Shown in pieces: positions 1 through 8,543 of a stretch of DNA of 62,282 bases; positions within the stretch are counted from its first letter, which is position 1, and each line of letters begins with the position of its first letter. The translations under genes and the position numbers were made by a program. The DNA is from Pseudomonadota bacterium (lineage in GTDB: Bacteria > Pseudomonadota > Gammaproteobacteria > Burkholderiales > Casimicrobiaceae): assembly GCA_009786025.1 (NCBI GenBank), contig WQUA01000008.1, forward strand, positions 1-62,282, written 5' to 3'. Below the pieces are notes generated by a model that saw only the letters and a list, made by a program, of their open reading frames with translations, had not been told where the DNA came from and did not search any database.

Positions 1-187
1 CTCCGGAGGTCGGCGAGAAGGAGGAGATGGTTAGCGCGGTACCGGCGCGCTGTATGGAGATGATGTTTCCAACAGCGTCGTATTTGTATTCGGCGGCGGT
101 GACAGCAAAAGTGGGGGCTACGAAGGCGATCACCAAGAGAGCGGCAAAGATGGTGTTCAGGCAGAGCGAGCGGAGGCGGTCAAGCAT
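1..187 (-). CDS. Secreted YD-repeat (RHS) / IPT-TIG type protein, N-terminal part only
   Basis: The gene runs off the left edge of the window, so only about 62 residues are visible. It starts at the ATG at 187 with a basic N-terminus (MLDRLRSL) and a hydrophobic stretch ending in an AxA-like site near residue 28, which fits a Sec signal peptide. A YD motif follows (YKYDAVGNI), then an ISSFSPTSG segment of the kind that opens an IPT/TIG domain. YD motifs belong to the RHS family of large secreted or surface proteins, often polymorphic toxins. What lies downstream cannot be seen. A second RHS fragment on the same strand sits at the other end of the window, but the two are not shown to be one gene. 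Confidence 0.6.
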   Translation of the reverse strand, partial: MLDRLRSLCLNTIFAALLVIAFVAPTFAVTAAEYKYDAVGNIISIQRAGTALTISSFSPTSG

Positions 188-299
188 GGGGGTCCTCGGT
201 GTGCAGAATGGTGTGAATGATTCCTTGTGTTGCCGGTCAATCTCAAAATCGTTTAAAAGTTGGAAACTGTTTTCAAATTGGTATGGATGATCGTGTAAC

Positions 300-420
300 C
301 CCATCCCCACCCCAGCCCTCCCCTTGAAGAGGAGGGCCTAAAAGCCTCTCCCGCTTGCGGGAGGGGAGGCAAACCCCCGTCGGCCCCGCCGACACCCCCT
401 TTGAAAAGGAGGCTTTTCTC
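300..420. repeat. Intergenic palindromic repeat cluster
   Basis: Holds a CCCTCCCCTTGAAGAGGAGGG palindrome-like unit near 317-337 and a CTCTCCCGCTTGCGGGAG palindrome near 345-366, followed by a GTCGGCCCCGCCGAC inverted repeat near 378. The same units recur at many gene borders in the window. Short reading frames drawn through it are artefacts. Confidence 0.7.
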
Positions 421-474
421 TCTGCGGTTTCGCACAAAACGACAGGCTTCATTTGTCCGGTTACTCACTTATTT

Positions 475-504
475 TTGTTCTCACTGCATATTCGTTTAGA
501 TAAT
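475..504 (+). promoter_or_regulatory. Predicted sigma-70 promoter of the XRE regulator gene
   Basis: A TTGTTC hexamer at 475-480 and a GATAAT hexamer at 499-504 are separated by 18 bases. Transcription would begin near 511, just ahead of the two CTACG palindromes. Prediction from sequence only. Confidence 0.5.
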
Positions 505-524
505 GACAATAGGTGATTTTCAAT

Positions 525-541
525 ACTACGATAAACGTAGT
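525..541. promoter_or_regulatory. Operator-like palindrome 1 (ACTACG-N5-CGTAGT)
   Basis: A perfect 6+6 inverted repeat with a 5-base centre, just downstream of the predicted promoter. A second copy of its CTACG-N5-CGTAG core lies 34 bases further on. The position suggests autorepression by the adjacent XRE protein. Confidence 0.55.
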
Positions 542-558
542 ATCCAGGTCAAGCAAAA

Positions 559-574
559 ACTACGATTCTCGTAG
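559..574. promoter_or_regulatory. Operator-like palindrome 2 (CTACG-N5-CGTAG)
   Basis: The second copy of the five-base inverted arms (560-564 and 570-574) with a different centre (ATTCT instead of ATAAA). It ends 13 bases before the preferred start codon of the XRE gene. Conserved arms with a free centre are typical of a dimeric HTH repressor site. Confidence 0.55.
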
Positions 575-587
575 CTTGGAACAAGCT

Positions 588-932
588 ATGGGATCAAAAA
601 CAAGGCTTCACCGCGAAACGGTCTTTTGCCGCCGCCTCAAGGAGGCGCGGCAGGCCACAGGTTTTTCTCAAAAAAACTTGGGAATTGCCGCGGGAATCGA
701 CGAATTCGTCGCCAGTACCCGAATCAACAGGTATGAGCAGGGTATCCACGAGGCGGATTCTGTTACAACAAAGAATCTCGCCAGGGTTCTCGATGTTCCG
801 TTAGCTTATTTTTATGCGGAGGATGAGCGGCTGGCGCGAATGATTCTTGTTTTCGACAAGTTGCCGGCCAGGAAGCAGGAAAGAATGTTGAGGCGGCTGG
901 AAGCCGGGACGGAAGAGCAGAAGAAAGATTGA
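588..932 (+). CDS. XRE-family helix-turn-helix transcriptional regulator
   Basis: A 114-residue protein with a Cro/cI-type HTH: RLKEARQATGFSQKNLGIAA near residues 15-34, then a recognition-helix region and INRYEQGIHEAD, as in XRE repressors. The C-terminus is short and charged with no extra domain, so it is probably a simple autoregulatory repressor. The frame is open from 513, but that start would place coding sequence over both operator palindromes; the ATG at 588 with GGA upstream is preferred. No toxin or partner gene is adjacent: the next gene is a UPF0149 protein about 150 bases downstream. Its targets beyond its own promoter are unknown. Confidence 0.85.
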   Translation: MGSKTRLHRETVFCRRLKEARQATGFSQKNLGIAAGIDEFVASTRINRYEQGIHEADSVTTKNLARVLDVPLAYFYAEDERLARMILVFDKLPARKQERMLRRLEAGTEEQKKD

Positions 933-1080
933 TGTTTTTTAACGATTTTAATTTACCACGTCCTTTCCTGCGCCGTTGTTCCCCTTCCCGGAGCCCTTCC
1001 CCGCGTGCGGGCGTTGATTCCTGGTGCCCGATGATTGCCGTTTTACGGTATTCTATCGACTAAATCTCAAGGACTGCACC

Positions 1081-1773
1081 ATGACTCATGACGATAGACT
1101 TCTAAGTATGCCGCTGACCGATGCCGAGTTCGACGAACTTGAGGCGTTTCTGACATCAAGCGCTGTGCCGGAAGACTGCATGAACCTCGAAATGCTCGAC
1201 GGCTATCTGACCGCAACGATCAGTTCGCCGCAGATGTTGATGCCCTCGCAATGGTTGCCCGTGATCTGGGGCGAAGACGCTTCACACAGCGGCAACGCGG
1301 TGTTCGCTTCCGTTGAGCAGGCACAACGGGTCATGGAGCTGATTTTGCGTCATTGGTCTAGCATCGGCCGAACGTTGCACGAGATGCCGACGCGCTTTCA
1401 TCCGCTGTTGTATTTCCCACCGGAAGAAGAAGTGGGAGCGGATACGCCGCATGAGGCGGAAGATTGGTGCCAGGGGTACATGATGGGCGTGCAACTGACC
1501 GAGGAAGACTGGGCACCGCTGTACAACTCGCAGGAAGCCAGCGACTGGATTTTTCCGATCGAGGCGCTGGCCTTCGGTCATCAGGAGCCCGAATACGCCG
1601 AATGGTTCGACGACAGCGAAAAGCGCGACAGCCTGGTCGACGAATTGCCGACGGCGGCGGTGCTGATTTATCGCTTCTGGTTTGAGCGTCAACAGAAAAC
1701 TGCTCCCAAACGGAACGAAACCAAGCGGCGCAGTTCAAAGGGCGCACAGAAAAAACATTCGCGGTTGCATTGA
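1081..1773 (+). CDS. UPF0149 (YecA/YgfB) family protein
   Basis: A 230-residue protein beginning at the ATG at 1081, preceded by AAGGA. The opening region (PLTDAEFDELEAFL, then CMNLEMLDGYLTA) and the later AEDWCQGYMMGVQL segment are hallmarks of the YecA/UPF0149 family. Many longer members end in a SEC-C zinc motif; here the tail is only basic (PKRNETKRRSSKGAQKKH) without the cysteines, so the zinc knuckle is absent. Family function is poorly defined. It stands alone between the XRE gene and a repeat-filled gap and shows no operon partner. Confidence 0.85.
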   Translation: MTHDDRLLSMPLTDAEFDELEAFLTSSAVPEDCMNLEMLDGYLTATISSPQMLMPSQWLPVIWGEDASHSGNAVFASVEQAQRVMELILRHWSSIGRTLHEMPTRFHPLLYFPPEEEVGADTPHEAEDWCQGYMMGVQLTEEDWAPLYNSQEASDWIFPIEALAFGHQEPEYAEWFDDSEKRDSLVDELPTAAVLIYRFWFERQQKTAPKRNETKRRSSKGAQKKHSRLH

Positions 1774-1774
1774 G

Positions 1775-1960
1775 GTCAGGGGGCAGAGGTCAGAGATCAG
1801 ATGCCGGAAATCAGAAAAACCGTCTCCACTCCCCCTGTCAAAATCTCTTCGGGTGCAGGTTCTTGAAGGTGGGGCTTTGTTACGCTCTTCTTCGCGGCTT
1901 CGCGCCTTCGCGTGAGGCACAAGGGCGGGCTTGAAACCCGCCCCTATGTCTTTGCGTGAA
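1775..1960. repeat. Composite intergenic repeat: TCAG-rich words, GC palindromes
   Basis: Follows the UPF0149 stop. Holds several AGGTCAG/AGATCAG words (1774-1815), the module GGCTTCGCGCCTTCGCGTGAG near 1896-1916, and the inverted repeat GGCGGGCTTGAAACCCGCCC near 1924-1943. All three modules recur elsewhere, for example 7920-8035. Nothing else is visible in this gap. Confidence 0.65.
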
Positions 1961-2004
1961 GCTCAAATGTTGAGGTTTGCTACGCTCACCCGCCCTTACA
2001 GCAT

Positions 2005-3591
2005 CTACGACATTTGAGCGGCGTCTGCCAGATAGCGCGCCAGGTAATCGTCGAAATTCATTTGATCCGACGCCTCCAGTCGTTGTTGTTCCTGCCGCGA
2101 GGTTTCCGCCATGATCTCAAACTCTCTGCGCACATCAACGGATAACGGCGTTTCACGATAATGGGCAGCATGTTGTTTTGAATAACGGCAAATCAGCGCG
2201 TGAAATGATTCCTGCTGTTCCCGCATTTCACGAAGCATTCGCGCCGAAGGCGTCGTTTCGGGATCGGCAACTTTCTCGCGTTGTTTGCGAACACTCTCGC
2301 GATACGGTTCGCCCAGCCATTCGCTCACTATCTCGACCTGATCGAGCAACGGCGTCAACGCTTGCTTCAACGTGGTCGGCTCGCCGTCGATATCGAGGAT
2401 CGGCTCATCGCTGCGCCCGTTGGCGGCGACGCTCAACAGATTGCTGTCGTAAACCATTCTGGTGCGGCGACCGGCCGGGTCAGAAGGTAGCAGGAAACAT
2501 GTCGTCAACCAAGCCTGAATGAAACGCATCGTTTCGAGGTCGATCCCCGCCGGCGTAAACGGCAAGACATCCAAAGAACGCAATTCGATATAAGCGATAC
2601 CGCGTTGACGCAACGCCTGACTGGGCGTTTCGCCCGCTTGCAGCGGCTGTTTGGGGCGCGCGCTGCTGTAGTATTCGTTCTCGATTTGCAGAATATTGGC
2701 GTTCAGTTGCCGGTAAGCGCCATCTACCATCACGCCCACTTTCTCGAACGCCGCGCAAGGTGTGTGCGTCGCCTGATACAACGCGAAAAGATACGCATCA
2801 AGGCTGTCGCTCGGAACAAAAAAGGGGCATTTGCGGTTGCTGTATCCCAGATCGGACAAGCGCAGTGAAGTTCCTTGCGGCAGATAGCAGGTGTCGGCGT
2901 CAAACATCGGCAGGCGCGCCGATGAATGCCCACCGCCCGTTGTAAAAAACGACCGGCTCACTGCCGGCGAAGCGCCGAACAGATAAGGAATCACAAAACC
3001 GTAACGTTGAATATTGCGCAGTAAATCGAGATAGCGCTGTGAACGGAACGCCTGCACCTCGTCCGCCGAATCGGCGCGGACACCATCGACGGCCAACCAT
3101 ACCGGCCAGGTTTCCTCGGCGAATGAAAAGTTGTAATGAATGCCAGCGATGGTTTGCATCGCCTTGCCGTAACGATACGCCAGACCAACGCGGTAAAGAT
3201 GCTTGAATTTCGCCAGGTTGGAAACACCGTATTGCGCGATCGGAATGCCGTCTTCGCCTTCGAGATGACACGGCATACTGGCGTTCCACAGCATCTCGTC
3301 GTCCAGTTGTCGCGCCGTAAAATGCTGGATTGCGTTCAACCGTTGCAGCGTTTCTTCGGGTGTCGTCAACGGCGGCGTAACGAATTCCAGCAGCGCTTCT
3401 GAATAGTCGGTGGTAATCTGCGGATGCGTCAAGGCGCTGCCTAACGTCAGCGGATGCGACCTCTGACTCAACCGCCCTTCCGGGTTAACCCGCAACGCCT
3501 CCCGCTCCAGGCCAATACGCACACGGCGCAACGCGTTCGTTTCGCCGTGTTGATTTAAATACGCCAAGCGCTTTTCGAGCTGATGAGACAT
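2005..3591 (-). CDS. gshA: Glutamate--cysteine ligase (E. coli-type GshA)
   Basis: Catalyses the ATP-dependent joining of glutamate and cysteine, the first step of glutathione synthesis. The 528-residue length matches the E. coli-type enzyme (about 518). Visible family signatures are RIGLEREALRV near residue 25, DYSEALLEFVTP near 62, LQIENEYYSSARPK near 310, and YIELRSLDVLPF near 343. The ATG at 3591 has AAGGAG upstream and is preferred over the open frame that extends to 3672. It stands alone on the minus strand; gshB is not in the window. No defects are seen. Confidence 0.95.
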   Translation of the reverse strand: MSHQLEKRLAYLNQHGETNALRRVRIGLEREALRVNPEGRLSQRSHPLTLGSALTHPQITTDYSEALLEFVTPPLTTPEETLQRLNAIQHFTARQLDDEMLWNASMPCHLEGEDGIPIAQYGVSNLAKFKHLYRVGLAYRYGKAMQTIAGIHYNFSFAEETWPVWLAVDGVRADSADEVQAFRSQRYLDLLRNIQRYGFVIPYLFGASPAVSRSFFTTGGGHSSARLPMFDADTCYLPQGTSLRLSDLGYSNRKCPFFVPSDSLDAYLFALYQATHTPCAAFEKVGVMVDGAYRQLNANILQIENEYYSSARPKQPLQAGETPSQALRQRGIAYIELRSLDVLPFTPAGIDLETMRFIQAWLTTCFLLPSDPAGRRTRMVYDSNLLSVAANGRSDEPILDIDGEPTTLKQALTPLLDQVEIVSEWLGEPYRESVRKQREKVADPETTPSARMLREMREQQESFHALICRYSKQHAAHYRETPLSVDVRREFEIMAETSRQEQQRLEASDQMNFDDYLARYLADAAQMS

Positions 3592-3846
3592 CGGTCGGCT
3601 CCTTTCTGTCGGTATTCCGTCTGGCCGCGGCAGACGCTTGCGGCATCCCCTGTATCTACGGCAGTAGAACACCCATAAAGTTCCTCTTAAGTTTATCGCA
3701 TAAAAGAGGACAGTGAGCAGCGTATTTTACACGACATCTCTTCCCGAAAACCTGAACAATGGCGATACAATACGCCCTGATTGCTTTTCCGGCCAATACG
3801 CCTGTCGCCACCCTGACCTTTTGCCTTTACCTTCCCGCCCGCTGCC

Positions 3847-5325
3847 ATGCCCATCCTTCCCGAAGAACTTCGCTCCAGCAAAAACGAAGCGCCCGATCAC
3901 GGGCAGCGAGCGCTCGCCGAAATTACGGCGTTGTTACGTCGGCATCTGTTGATCGAAGGATTGGCACGCGAGCAGATTGAAGAAACGCCGCTTGACGAAC
4001 TTCAGACATCGTTACTTGAAGGCGTCACCGTACAACATAGCCTGGCTGAGTTGCGCGAACAACTCAACGCCCTCCACCCTGCTGACATTGCATCTCTCCT
4101 CGAAACGCTGCCACTGAACGAGCGTTTGTATTTGTGGGATTTGGTACGCGCCGATCACGAAGGTGAAATTCTCGTCGAAGTTTCCGATGCCGTACGCGGA
4201 TCGCTGATTTCGACGATGGACACCGAGGAACTGGTCGCCGCTGCTGAAACGCTGCCCACTGACGAAATCGCCGCACTGGCGCCCGATCTGCCGCAGGAAG
4301 TGATCGACGATGTGTTCGAAGGTCTGCCGATCGAGGAGCGCGAACATCTGCGGGCGGCCATGTCCTTTGAAGACGACATGGTTGGCGCGCTGATGGATTT
4401 TGAAGAAGTTCAGGTACGGCCGGATGTTTCGCTCGAAGTGGTCTTCCGTTATCTGCGGCGCTTTGATGAACTGCCGACGCAAACCGATCAGGTGTTCGTC
4501 GTTGACCGCGGTGAAAAATTGCTGGGTGTATTGCCGATTCAGGTGTTGCTGGTTAACGATGAAGACAAGTTGGTCGGCGATGTGATGCAACCTCCTCCTG
4601 TTGTCTTGTTGCAGCACGAAAAAGCCGATGAAGCCGCCGCCGCTTTTGAACGCTACGATTTGGTGTCAGCACCGGTTACCGATACCAACGGCAAACTGGT
4701 CGGTCGTGTCACCGTCGATGAAATTCTCGACTTCATCAGGGAACACGCCGGCGAAGAAGCGCTGGCGCATGCCGGTTTGAACGAAGAAGAAGACGTGTTC
4801 GCATCGGTGTGGAAATCGTTTCAAAACCGCTGGCAATGGCTGGCGATCAACCTCGTTACCGCTTTCATCGCCTCGCGCGTCATCGACGTATTCTCAAACA
4901 CCATCGCCGGATTGGTCGCGCTGGCTGCGTTGATGCCTATCGTTGCCGGTGTCGGCGGAAATTCCGGCAACCAGACGATTACGATGATCGTCCGTTCCTT
5001 TGCATTGGGGCAAATCACCACGGAAAACGCCCGTCAACTCTTTCGCAAAGAATTGCTGGTCAGCCTGTTGAACGGATTGATCTGGGGCGGCGTCATGGGC
5101 GTTGTCGCATTTTTGCTTTACCATGATCTGGCGCTGGGCGGCGTCATGGTGCTGGCGATGACGCTTAACATGTTGCTCGCTGCTTTCATGGGCGTGTTGA
5201 TTCCGATGATCCGGGTGAAACTTGGGCGCGATCCGGCGCTGGGGTCATCGGTGCTCATTACCGCCTGCACCGACTCCGGCGGCTTCTTCATCTTTCTGGG
5301 GCTGGCGACGCTGTTTTTGACTTGA
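3847..5325 (+). CDS. mgtE: Magnesium transporter MgtE
   Basis: An inner-membrane Mg2+ channel of 492 residues, a normal length for the family. In order: a helical MgtE N domain (about 35-135) rich in LPxxE repeats, a CBS pair (about 150-300) that senses cytosolic Mg2+, and five membrane helices (about 325-492). The pore signature AGVGGNSGNQ lies near residue 374, and the acidic TACTDSGGFF motif near the C-terminus corresponds to the conserved Mg2+-binding aspartate. It runs divergently from gshA. The following secreted-protein gene starts 40 bases later on the same strand, but no functional link is evident. Confidence 0.95.
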   Translation: MPILPEELRSSKNEAPDHGQRALAEITALLRRHLLIEGLAREQIEETPLDELQTSLLEGVTVQHSLAELREQLNALHPADIASLLETLPLNERLYLWDLVRADHEGEILVEVSDAVRGSLISTMDTEELVAAAETLPTDEIAALAPDLPQEVIDDVFEGLPIEEREHLRAAMSFEDDMVGALMDFEEVQVRPDVSLEVVFRYLRRFDELPTQTDQVFVVDRGEKLLGVLPIQVLLVNDEDKLVGDVMQPPPVVLLQHEKADEAAAAFERYDLVSAPVTDTNGKLVGRVTVDEILDFIREHAGEEALAHAGLNEEEDVFASVWKSFQNRWQWLAINLVTAFIASRVIDVFSNTIAGLVALAALMPIVAGVGGNSGNQTITMIVRSFALGQITTENARQLFRKELLVSLLNGLIWGGVMGVVAFLLYHDLALGGVMVLAMTLNMLLAAFMGVLIPMIRVKLGRDPALGSSVLITACTDSGGFFIFLGLATLFLT

Positions 5326-5365
5326 AGCAGGCGTCTTTCGATACTTTCCTCCAAAAAGTTTTTTC

Positions 5366-6241
5366 GTGCACTCGTTCCTTCGCCGTTATGGAATCTCCAT
5401 CGCCATCGGCGCGTTATCGGCCTGTCTGTTGATTTTTATCGCCGCCGGATCACGGTTGTACCGACATGCGGCTTTGCTTGTTGCGCCGCCACCGGCCGCC
5501 ACCACATCGGCAGTTATCACATCAACAATTGCCACTGAATTAATCGGTGGTTTGGATGTCCCCGTTCAGGAATCGTTGACCGGGCATAGGCTTGAATTCT
5601 CTGGTTGGGCTTTTGACCCAACCGGTGTTCGTGCTGTTGAAATTCGCTTCCCGCACACGACGTACATGGCCACATTGAACGTCCCTCGCAACGATGTTCG
5701 CGACGCATCGCCCTCACTTGCCAAAACTTACGCCGGAATCGGGCGCTCAGGATTCGAAGCGCAAATCACTTTACCCGATTCATTTTCGTCGCTTGATCGC
5801 CAACCGATCGAGATCATCGCCATCAATCGCGATGGAAAAACCAAATCGCTGGCCAAGCTCAGTTGGCTGCCAACTCGCAGTAGGGAAACAGTCGCGGAAA
5901 CTTCTTCCGCTCAAAACAAACGGGCTTTCCATCTTTTGATGATGACTTCGGGACTGCCTTTCGGCGATGGAGCCGAAATAGATACTGTTTATCGTGATTA
6001 TGTGTCGCCGAAAATAAAGACCGGCGTATCCGTCCCCATTCTCTACATGCGCACGACGAAAGGGCCAAAAGGAGACTGGCGCTTTGATCCGGCGTTCGAT
6101 TTGACCCGTCGTTGCGATAACCGCCTCGTCGCCGAAGACAACCTCGACGCCGCCATTGCTTACGCCATCGAAAAAAAAGACGCCGACACAGTTTATTCTG
6201 AGCGGCGGCATCTGGAGCGATTCCAGTTGCACCTTTTCTGA
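5366..6241 (+). CDS. Secreted/anchored hypothetical protein, N-terminal part (split by frameshift)
   Basis: Starts at the GTG at 5366 with a single membrane or signal segment (ISIAIGALSACLLIFIAAGS), then a beta-rich domain (LEFSGWAFDPTGVRAVEIR) and a region reaching AIAYAIEKK near residue 271. The frame then meets an A8 run at 6171-6178 and continues for only about 20 unrelated residues. Dropping one A joins it to the next frame, which carries on smoothly, giving an intact product of about 820 residues. So this is the N-terminal part of one gene. I do not recognise the family; the C-terminal part resembles a TIM-barrel carbohydrate-active protein only in general character. Confidence 0.6.
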   Translation: MHSFLRRYGISIAIGALSACLLIFIAAGSRLYRHAALLVAPPPAATTSAVITSTIATELIGGLDVPVQESLTGHRLEFSGWAFDPTGVRAVEIRFPHTTYMATLNVPRNDVRDASPSLAKTYAGIGRSGFEAQITLPDSFSSLDRQPIEIIAINRDGKTKSLAKLSWLPTRSRETVAETSSAQNKRAFHLLMMTSGLPFGDGAEIDTVYRDYVSPKIKTGVSVPILYMRTTKGPKGDWRFDPAFDLTRRCDNRLVAEDNLDAAIAYAIEKKDADTVYSERRHLERFQLHLF

Positions 6242-7829
6242 ATGGGACCTCACCGATCACCTCGAAGAAGACCCGGCGCTGTGTCAATGGGCGCAAGACA
6301 ACACCGTTTATCCCGACGATTATCTGAGCAACCTGCCAGGCTCAACCGCCTCGCCACGGCTGGCGCGTTCGCTGACCTATCATGTTTACGCTCAAAAAGT
6401 ACGCGCTTATAAAAAGCGTAACCTGCAAGCAGCCGCGCGCCGCATTGCCGCCTTCGCACAAAAGTATCCCGATCTCTTTGTCGGCATCGCGCTCGATGCC
6501 GATACTTACATGAACCCGTTTTTCAGCGGTCGCGCCACCTTCGATTACAACCCGGGAATGTTGCGACAATTCCGCGAATGGTTGCAAGGCAACGGGCCTT
6601 ACGCCGGGAAAAGCACCCATCCGCCCACCCCCGATCTGTCGGTCTATCGTCGCGCCCGGCCATTGACGCTCGATGAAATCAACGCCATCGCCGGGCGTCA
6701 TTGGCAACATTGGAATGACGTCGACCCGCCCCGCCCGTCATCCGAACTGATGACGAACCCGACATCCGCTGCTACGATTGAGCAGGTCTGGGAAAATCCG
6801 TGGTGGCAGTTGTGGGACGCTTTTCGCAAACATACCGTTCATTTGCACTACACCGAACTTGCACAATGGACGGCCGAAGCCGGCATCCCCGAAAACCGGA
6901 TTTTTTCGGCACAAGGTTTTGCGGCCAAAGGGCTGTTTTTCCTTTCCACCCGCATTGAGGAAAAAGGGCCGTTCAACCACTGGGACTCCGCCGGCGTATC
7001 CATCGAAGGTTCCAAGCCGCTTAACGGCTCGCACCTCGGCGTCATCGTTTACGACAAACCCGCCCGCAACGATGTCGCGATGCCGCACGGTCACAGCCTC
7101 TTTTCCGAGTTCGCCCGCGTTGACAATGGTTGGGGAATTGTTGAATACAACGCCGCCGATATTGACGATGCTCGTACGCCGCCGCAATATCATCATGCTT
7201 ATCTGACTTATCGCGATGCCTACAATTTCGATGCACAGGAAGTTTCGCACATGGCGTGGAACGGTAGCAACGGATTGTTCGCCGATAACCCCGCGTATGT
7301 GGCCTATACCTCGTTTCGTAACACCGGGACGGAAGAAGCGATGCGCGACTTCATGGTGTCGCACGCGTTCTTTCCCGAAAGCCTGAGACTGTGGACCTTC
7401 GGCAGCGCCCATTACGCCAGCGACGACGGGTGGACAACTTCCGTCGGACGTTTGCAAGCACAGCCCGGCGCCCTGGCGCTCACCGCCGACCATCGACAAA
7501 TCGAATTGTTCTCCCCCGCCGACCAGGTGTTGCGAACACCCCGCCTGAAAACCTTGCGTTTAATCGTTCCAGAAACAGTAGACGCGGCCATCGCGCAGTT
7601 GACCGTCGCCGCACAAGATGTTCCCGAATCCGATTGGCAACCTCTTTCCTCCGTGAAAGAACCCAAAGCCGTCCCGTTTGTTCATGGCTTTGTGCGTATC
7701 GACATACCATTGCTGTGGCCTGAAAACTGGACCGAAAAAAACGTTATTGCCGAACGTTTGCGCTTGAATATTGAACTGCGCGCACCCGGGGAAACATTGA
7801 CCATCCACCGGATCGCTCTGAATCCATAG
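6156..7829 (+). CDS. Hypothetical extracytoplasmic protein, C-terminal part of the same split gene
   Basis: The meaningful sequence begins around 6178, just after the A8 run, with KTPTQFILSGGIWSDSSCTF, and continues to the stop at 7829. It is rich in aromatic residues and acidic turns (VGIALDADTYMNP, HWQHWNDVDPP, SAGVSIEGSKPLNGSHLG), which suggests a sugar-processing or sugar-binding barrel followed by a C-terminal beta domain (after about 7480). No catalytic residues can be assigned with confidence. It has no credible start of its own, since the first in-frame codon is a TTG inside the upstream frame. Expression as one protein would need loss of one A, or slippage on the run. Confidence 0.6.
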   Translation: MLTPSKKKTPTQFILSGGIWSDSSCTFSEWDLTDHLEEDPALCQWAQDNTVYPDDYLSNLPGSTASPRLARSLTYHVYAQKVRAYKKRNLQAAARRIAAFAQKYPDLFVGIALDADTYMNPFFSGRATFDYNPGMLRQFREWLQGNGPYAGKSTHPPTPDLSVYRRARPLTLDEINAIAGRHWQHWNDVDPPRPSSELMTNPTSAATIEQVWENPWWQLWDAFRKHTVHLHYTELAQWTAEAGIPENRIFSAQGFAAKGLFFLSTRIEEKGPFNHWDSAGVSIEGSKPLNGSHLGVIVYDKPARNDVAMPHGHSLFSEFARVDNGWGIVEYNAADIDDARTPPQYHHAYLTYRDAYNFDAQEVSHMAWNGSNGLFADNPAYVAYTSFRNTGTEEAMRDFMVSHAFFPESLRLWTFGSAHYASDDGWTTSVGRLQAQPGALALTADHRQIELFSPADQVLRTPRLKTLRLIVPETVDAAIAQLTVAAQDVPESDWQPLSSVKEPKAVPFVHGFVRIDIPLLWPENWTEKNVIAERLRLNIELRAPGETLTIHRIALNP

Positions 7830-7844
7830 CGCCAAAAAATATTA

Positions 7845-8040
7845 TTTAACCGCAAAGAACGCGAAGAAAGAACCTCCTCTCCCGCTTGCGGGAGAGGAGT
7901 AGGCACATTTGTTGACGCGTTCGACCTCTTCGCGGCATCGCGCCTTCGCGTGAGATACAAAGGGCAGGTTTGAAACCTGCCCCTAAACATACAGAATGAT
8001 CCTGACTTCTGATTTCTGAGACCTGCCCCCTAACCTCTGC
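7845..8040. repeat. Composite intergenic repeat between the secreted-protein gene and nusB
   Basis: Contains, in order, CGCAAAGAACGCGAAGAAAG, the CTCTCCCGCTTGCGGGAGAG palindrome near 7877-7896, GGCATCGCGCCTTCGCGTGAG near 7933, GGGCAGGTTTGAAACCTGCCC near 7962, and degenerate CTGACTTCTGA words. The gap otherwise holds nothing. Confidence 0.65.
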
Positions 8041-8042
8041 CC

Positions 8043-8543
8043 TCAGCCAAGCGCCCGTATCTCATCGGCGCGCAATTGCGCCGCCAGTTTATCAAGCACG
8101 CCGTTGACGAATTTGTGGCCGTCGGTTCCGCCGTAGGTTTTGGCGAGGTCGATGGCTTCGTTGAGGATGATTCGATAGGGAATGTCCACTCGTTCCGACA
8201 ATTCCCAGGTCGCCAGCACGAGGATCGCCGTTTCGACCGGCGACAAGGTTTGCGTGTCGCGTTCGGCGGCAACATGCGGCGCAAAGCAGTCACGCAACGC
8301 TTCATACCGACTACTGACGCCGCGCCACAGCGCATCGAAATAGGCTTCGTCGCAACGCGCGTAATTCGGGCTGTCCATCAGGCATAAGCGAATATCGTCG
8401 GGCCTTGTGTGTGCCAATTGATATTGATAAAGCCCCTGCACCACCAACGCCCGCGCGCGACGACGCCCCATGAAGTCGATTTTGTTTTTCAATGGCTTCG
8501 TCGATGGTTTTACCGACATGTCTTCCGGTGTTTCAGTCGGCAT
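8043..8543 (-). CDS. nusB: Transcription antitermination factor NusB
   Basis: NusB binds boxA RNA with NusE (S10) and supports antitermination, chiefly on rRNA operons. The 166-residue protein has the family core starting at RRRARALVVQGLYQYQLA and the C-terminal signature DIPYRIILNEAIDLAKTYGG, then HKFVNGVLDKLA. The N-terminal 25 residues are a charged extension. Its start overlaps the end of ribH by 11 bases, giving the common ribH-nusB pair with translational coupling. Nothing is missing. Confidence 0.95.
   Translation of the reverse strand: MPTETPEDMSVKPSTKPLKNKIDFMGRRRARALVVQGLYQYQLAHTRPDDIRLCLMDSPNYARCDEAYFDALWRGVSSRYEALRDCFAPHVAAERDTQTLSPVETAILVLATWELSERVDIPYRIILNEAIDLAKTYGGTDGHKFVNGVLDKLAAQLRADEIRALG

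Noticed and set aside
253-468. Minus-strand 71-codon frame
   Set aside because: It is a translation of palindromic repeats (GGxGGADGG, PPLPQAGEA) without a gene-like start.
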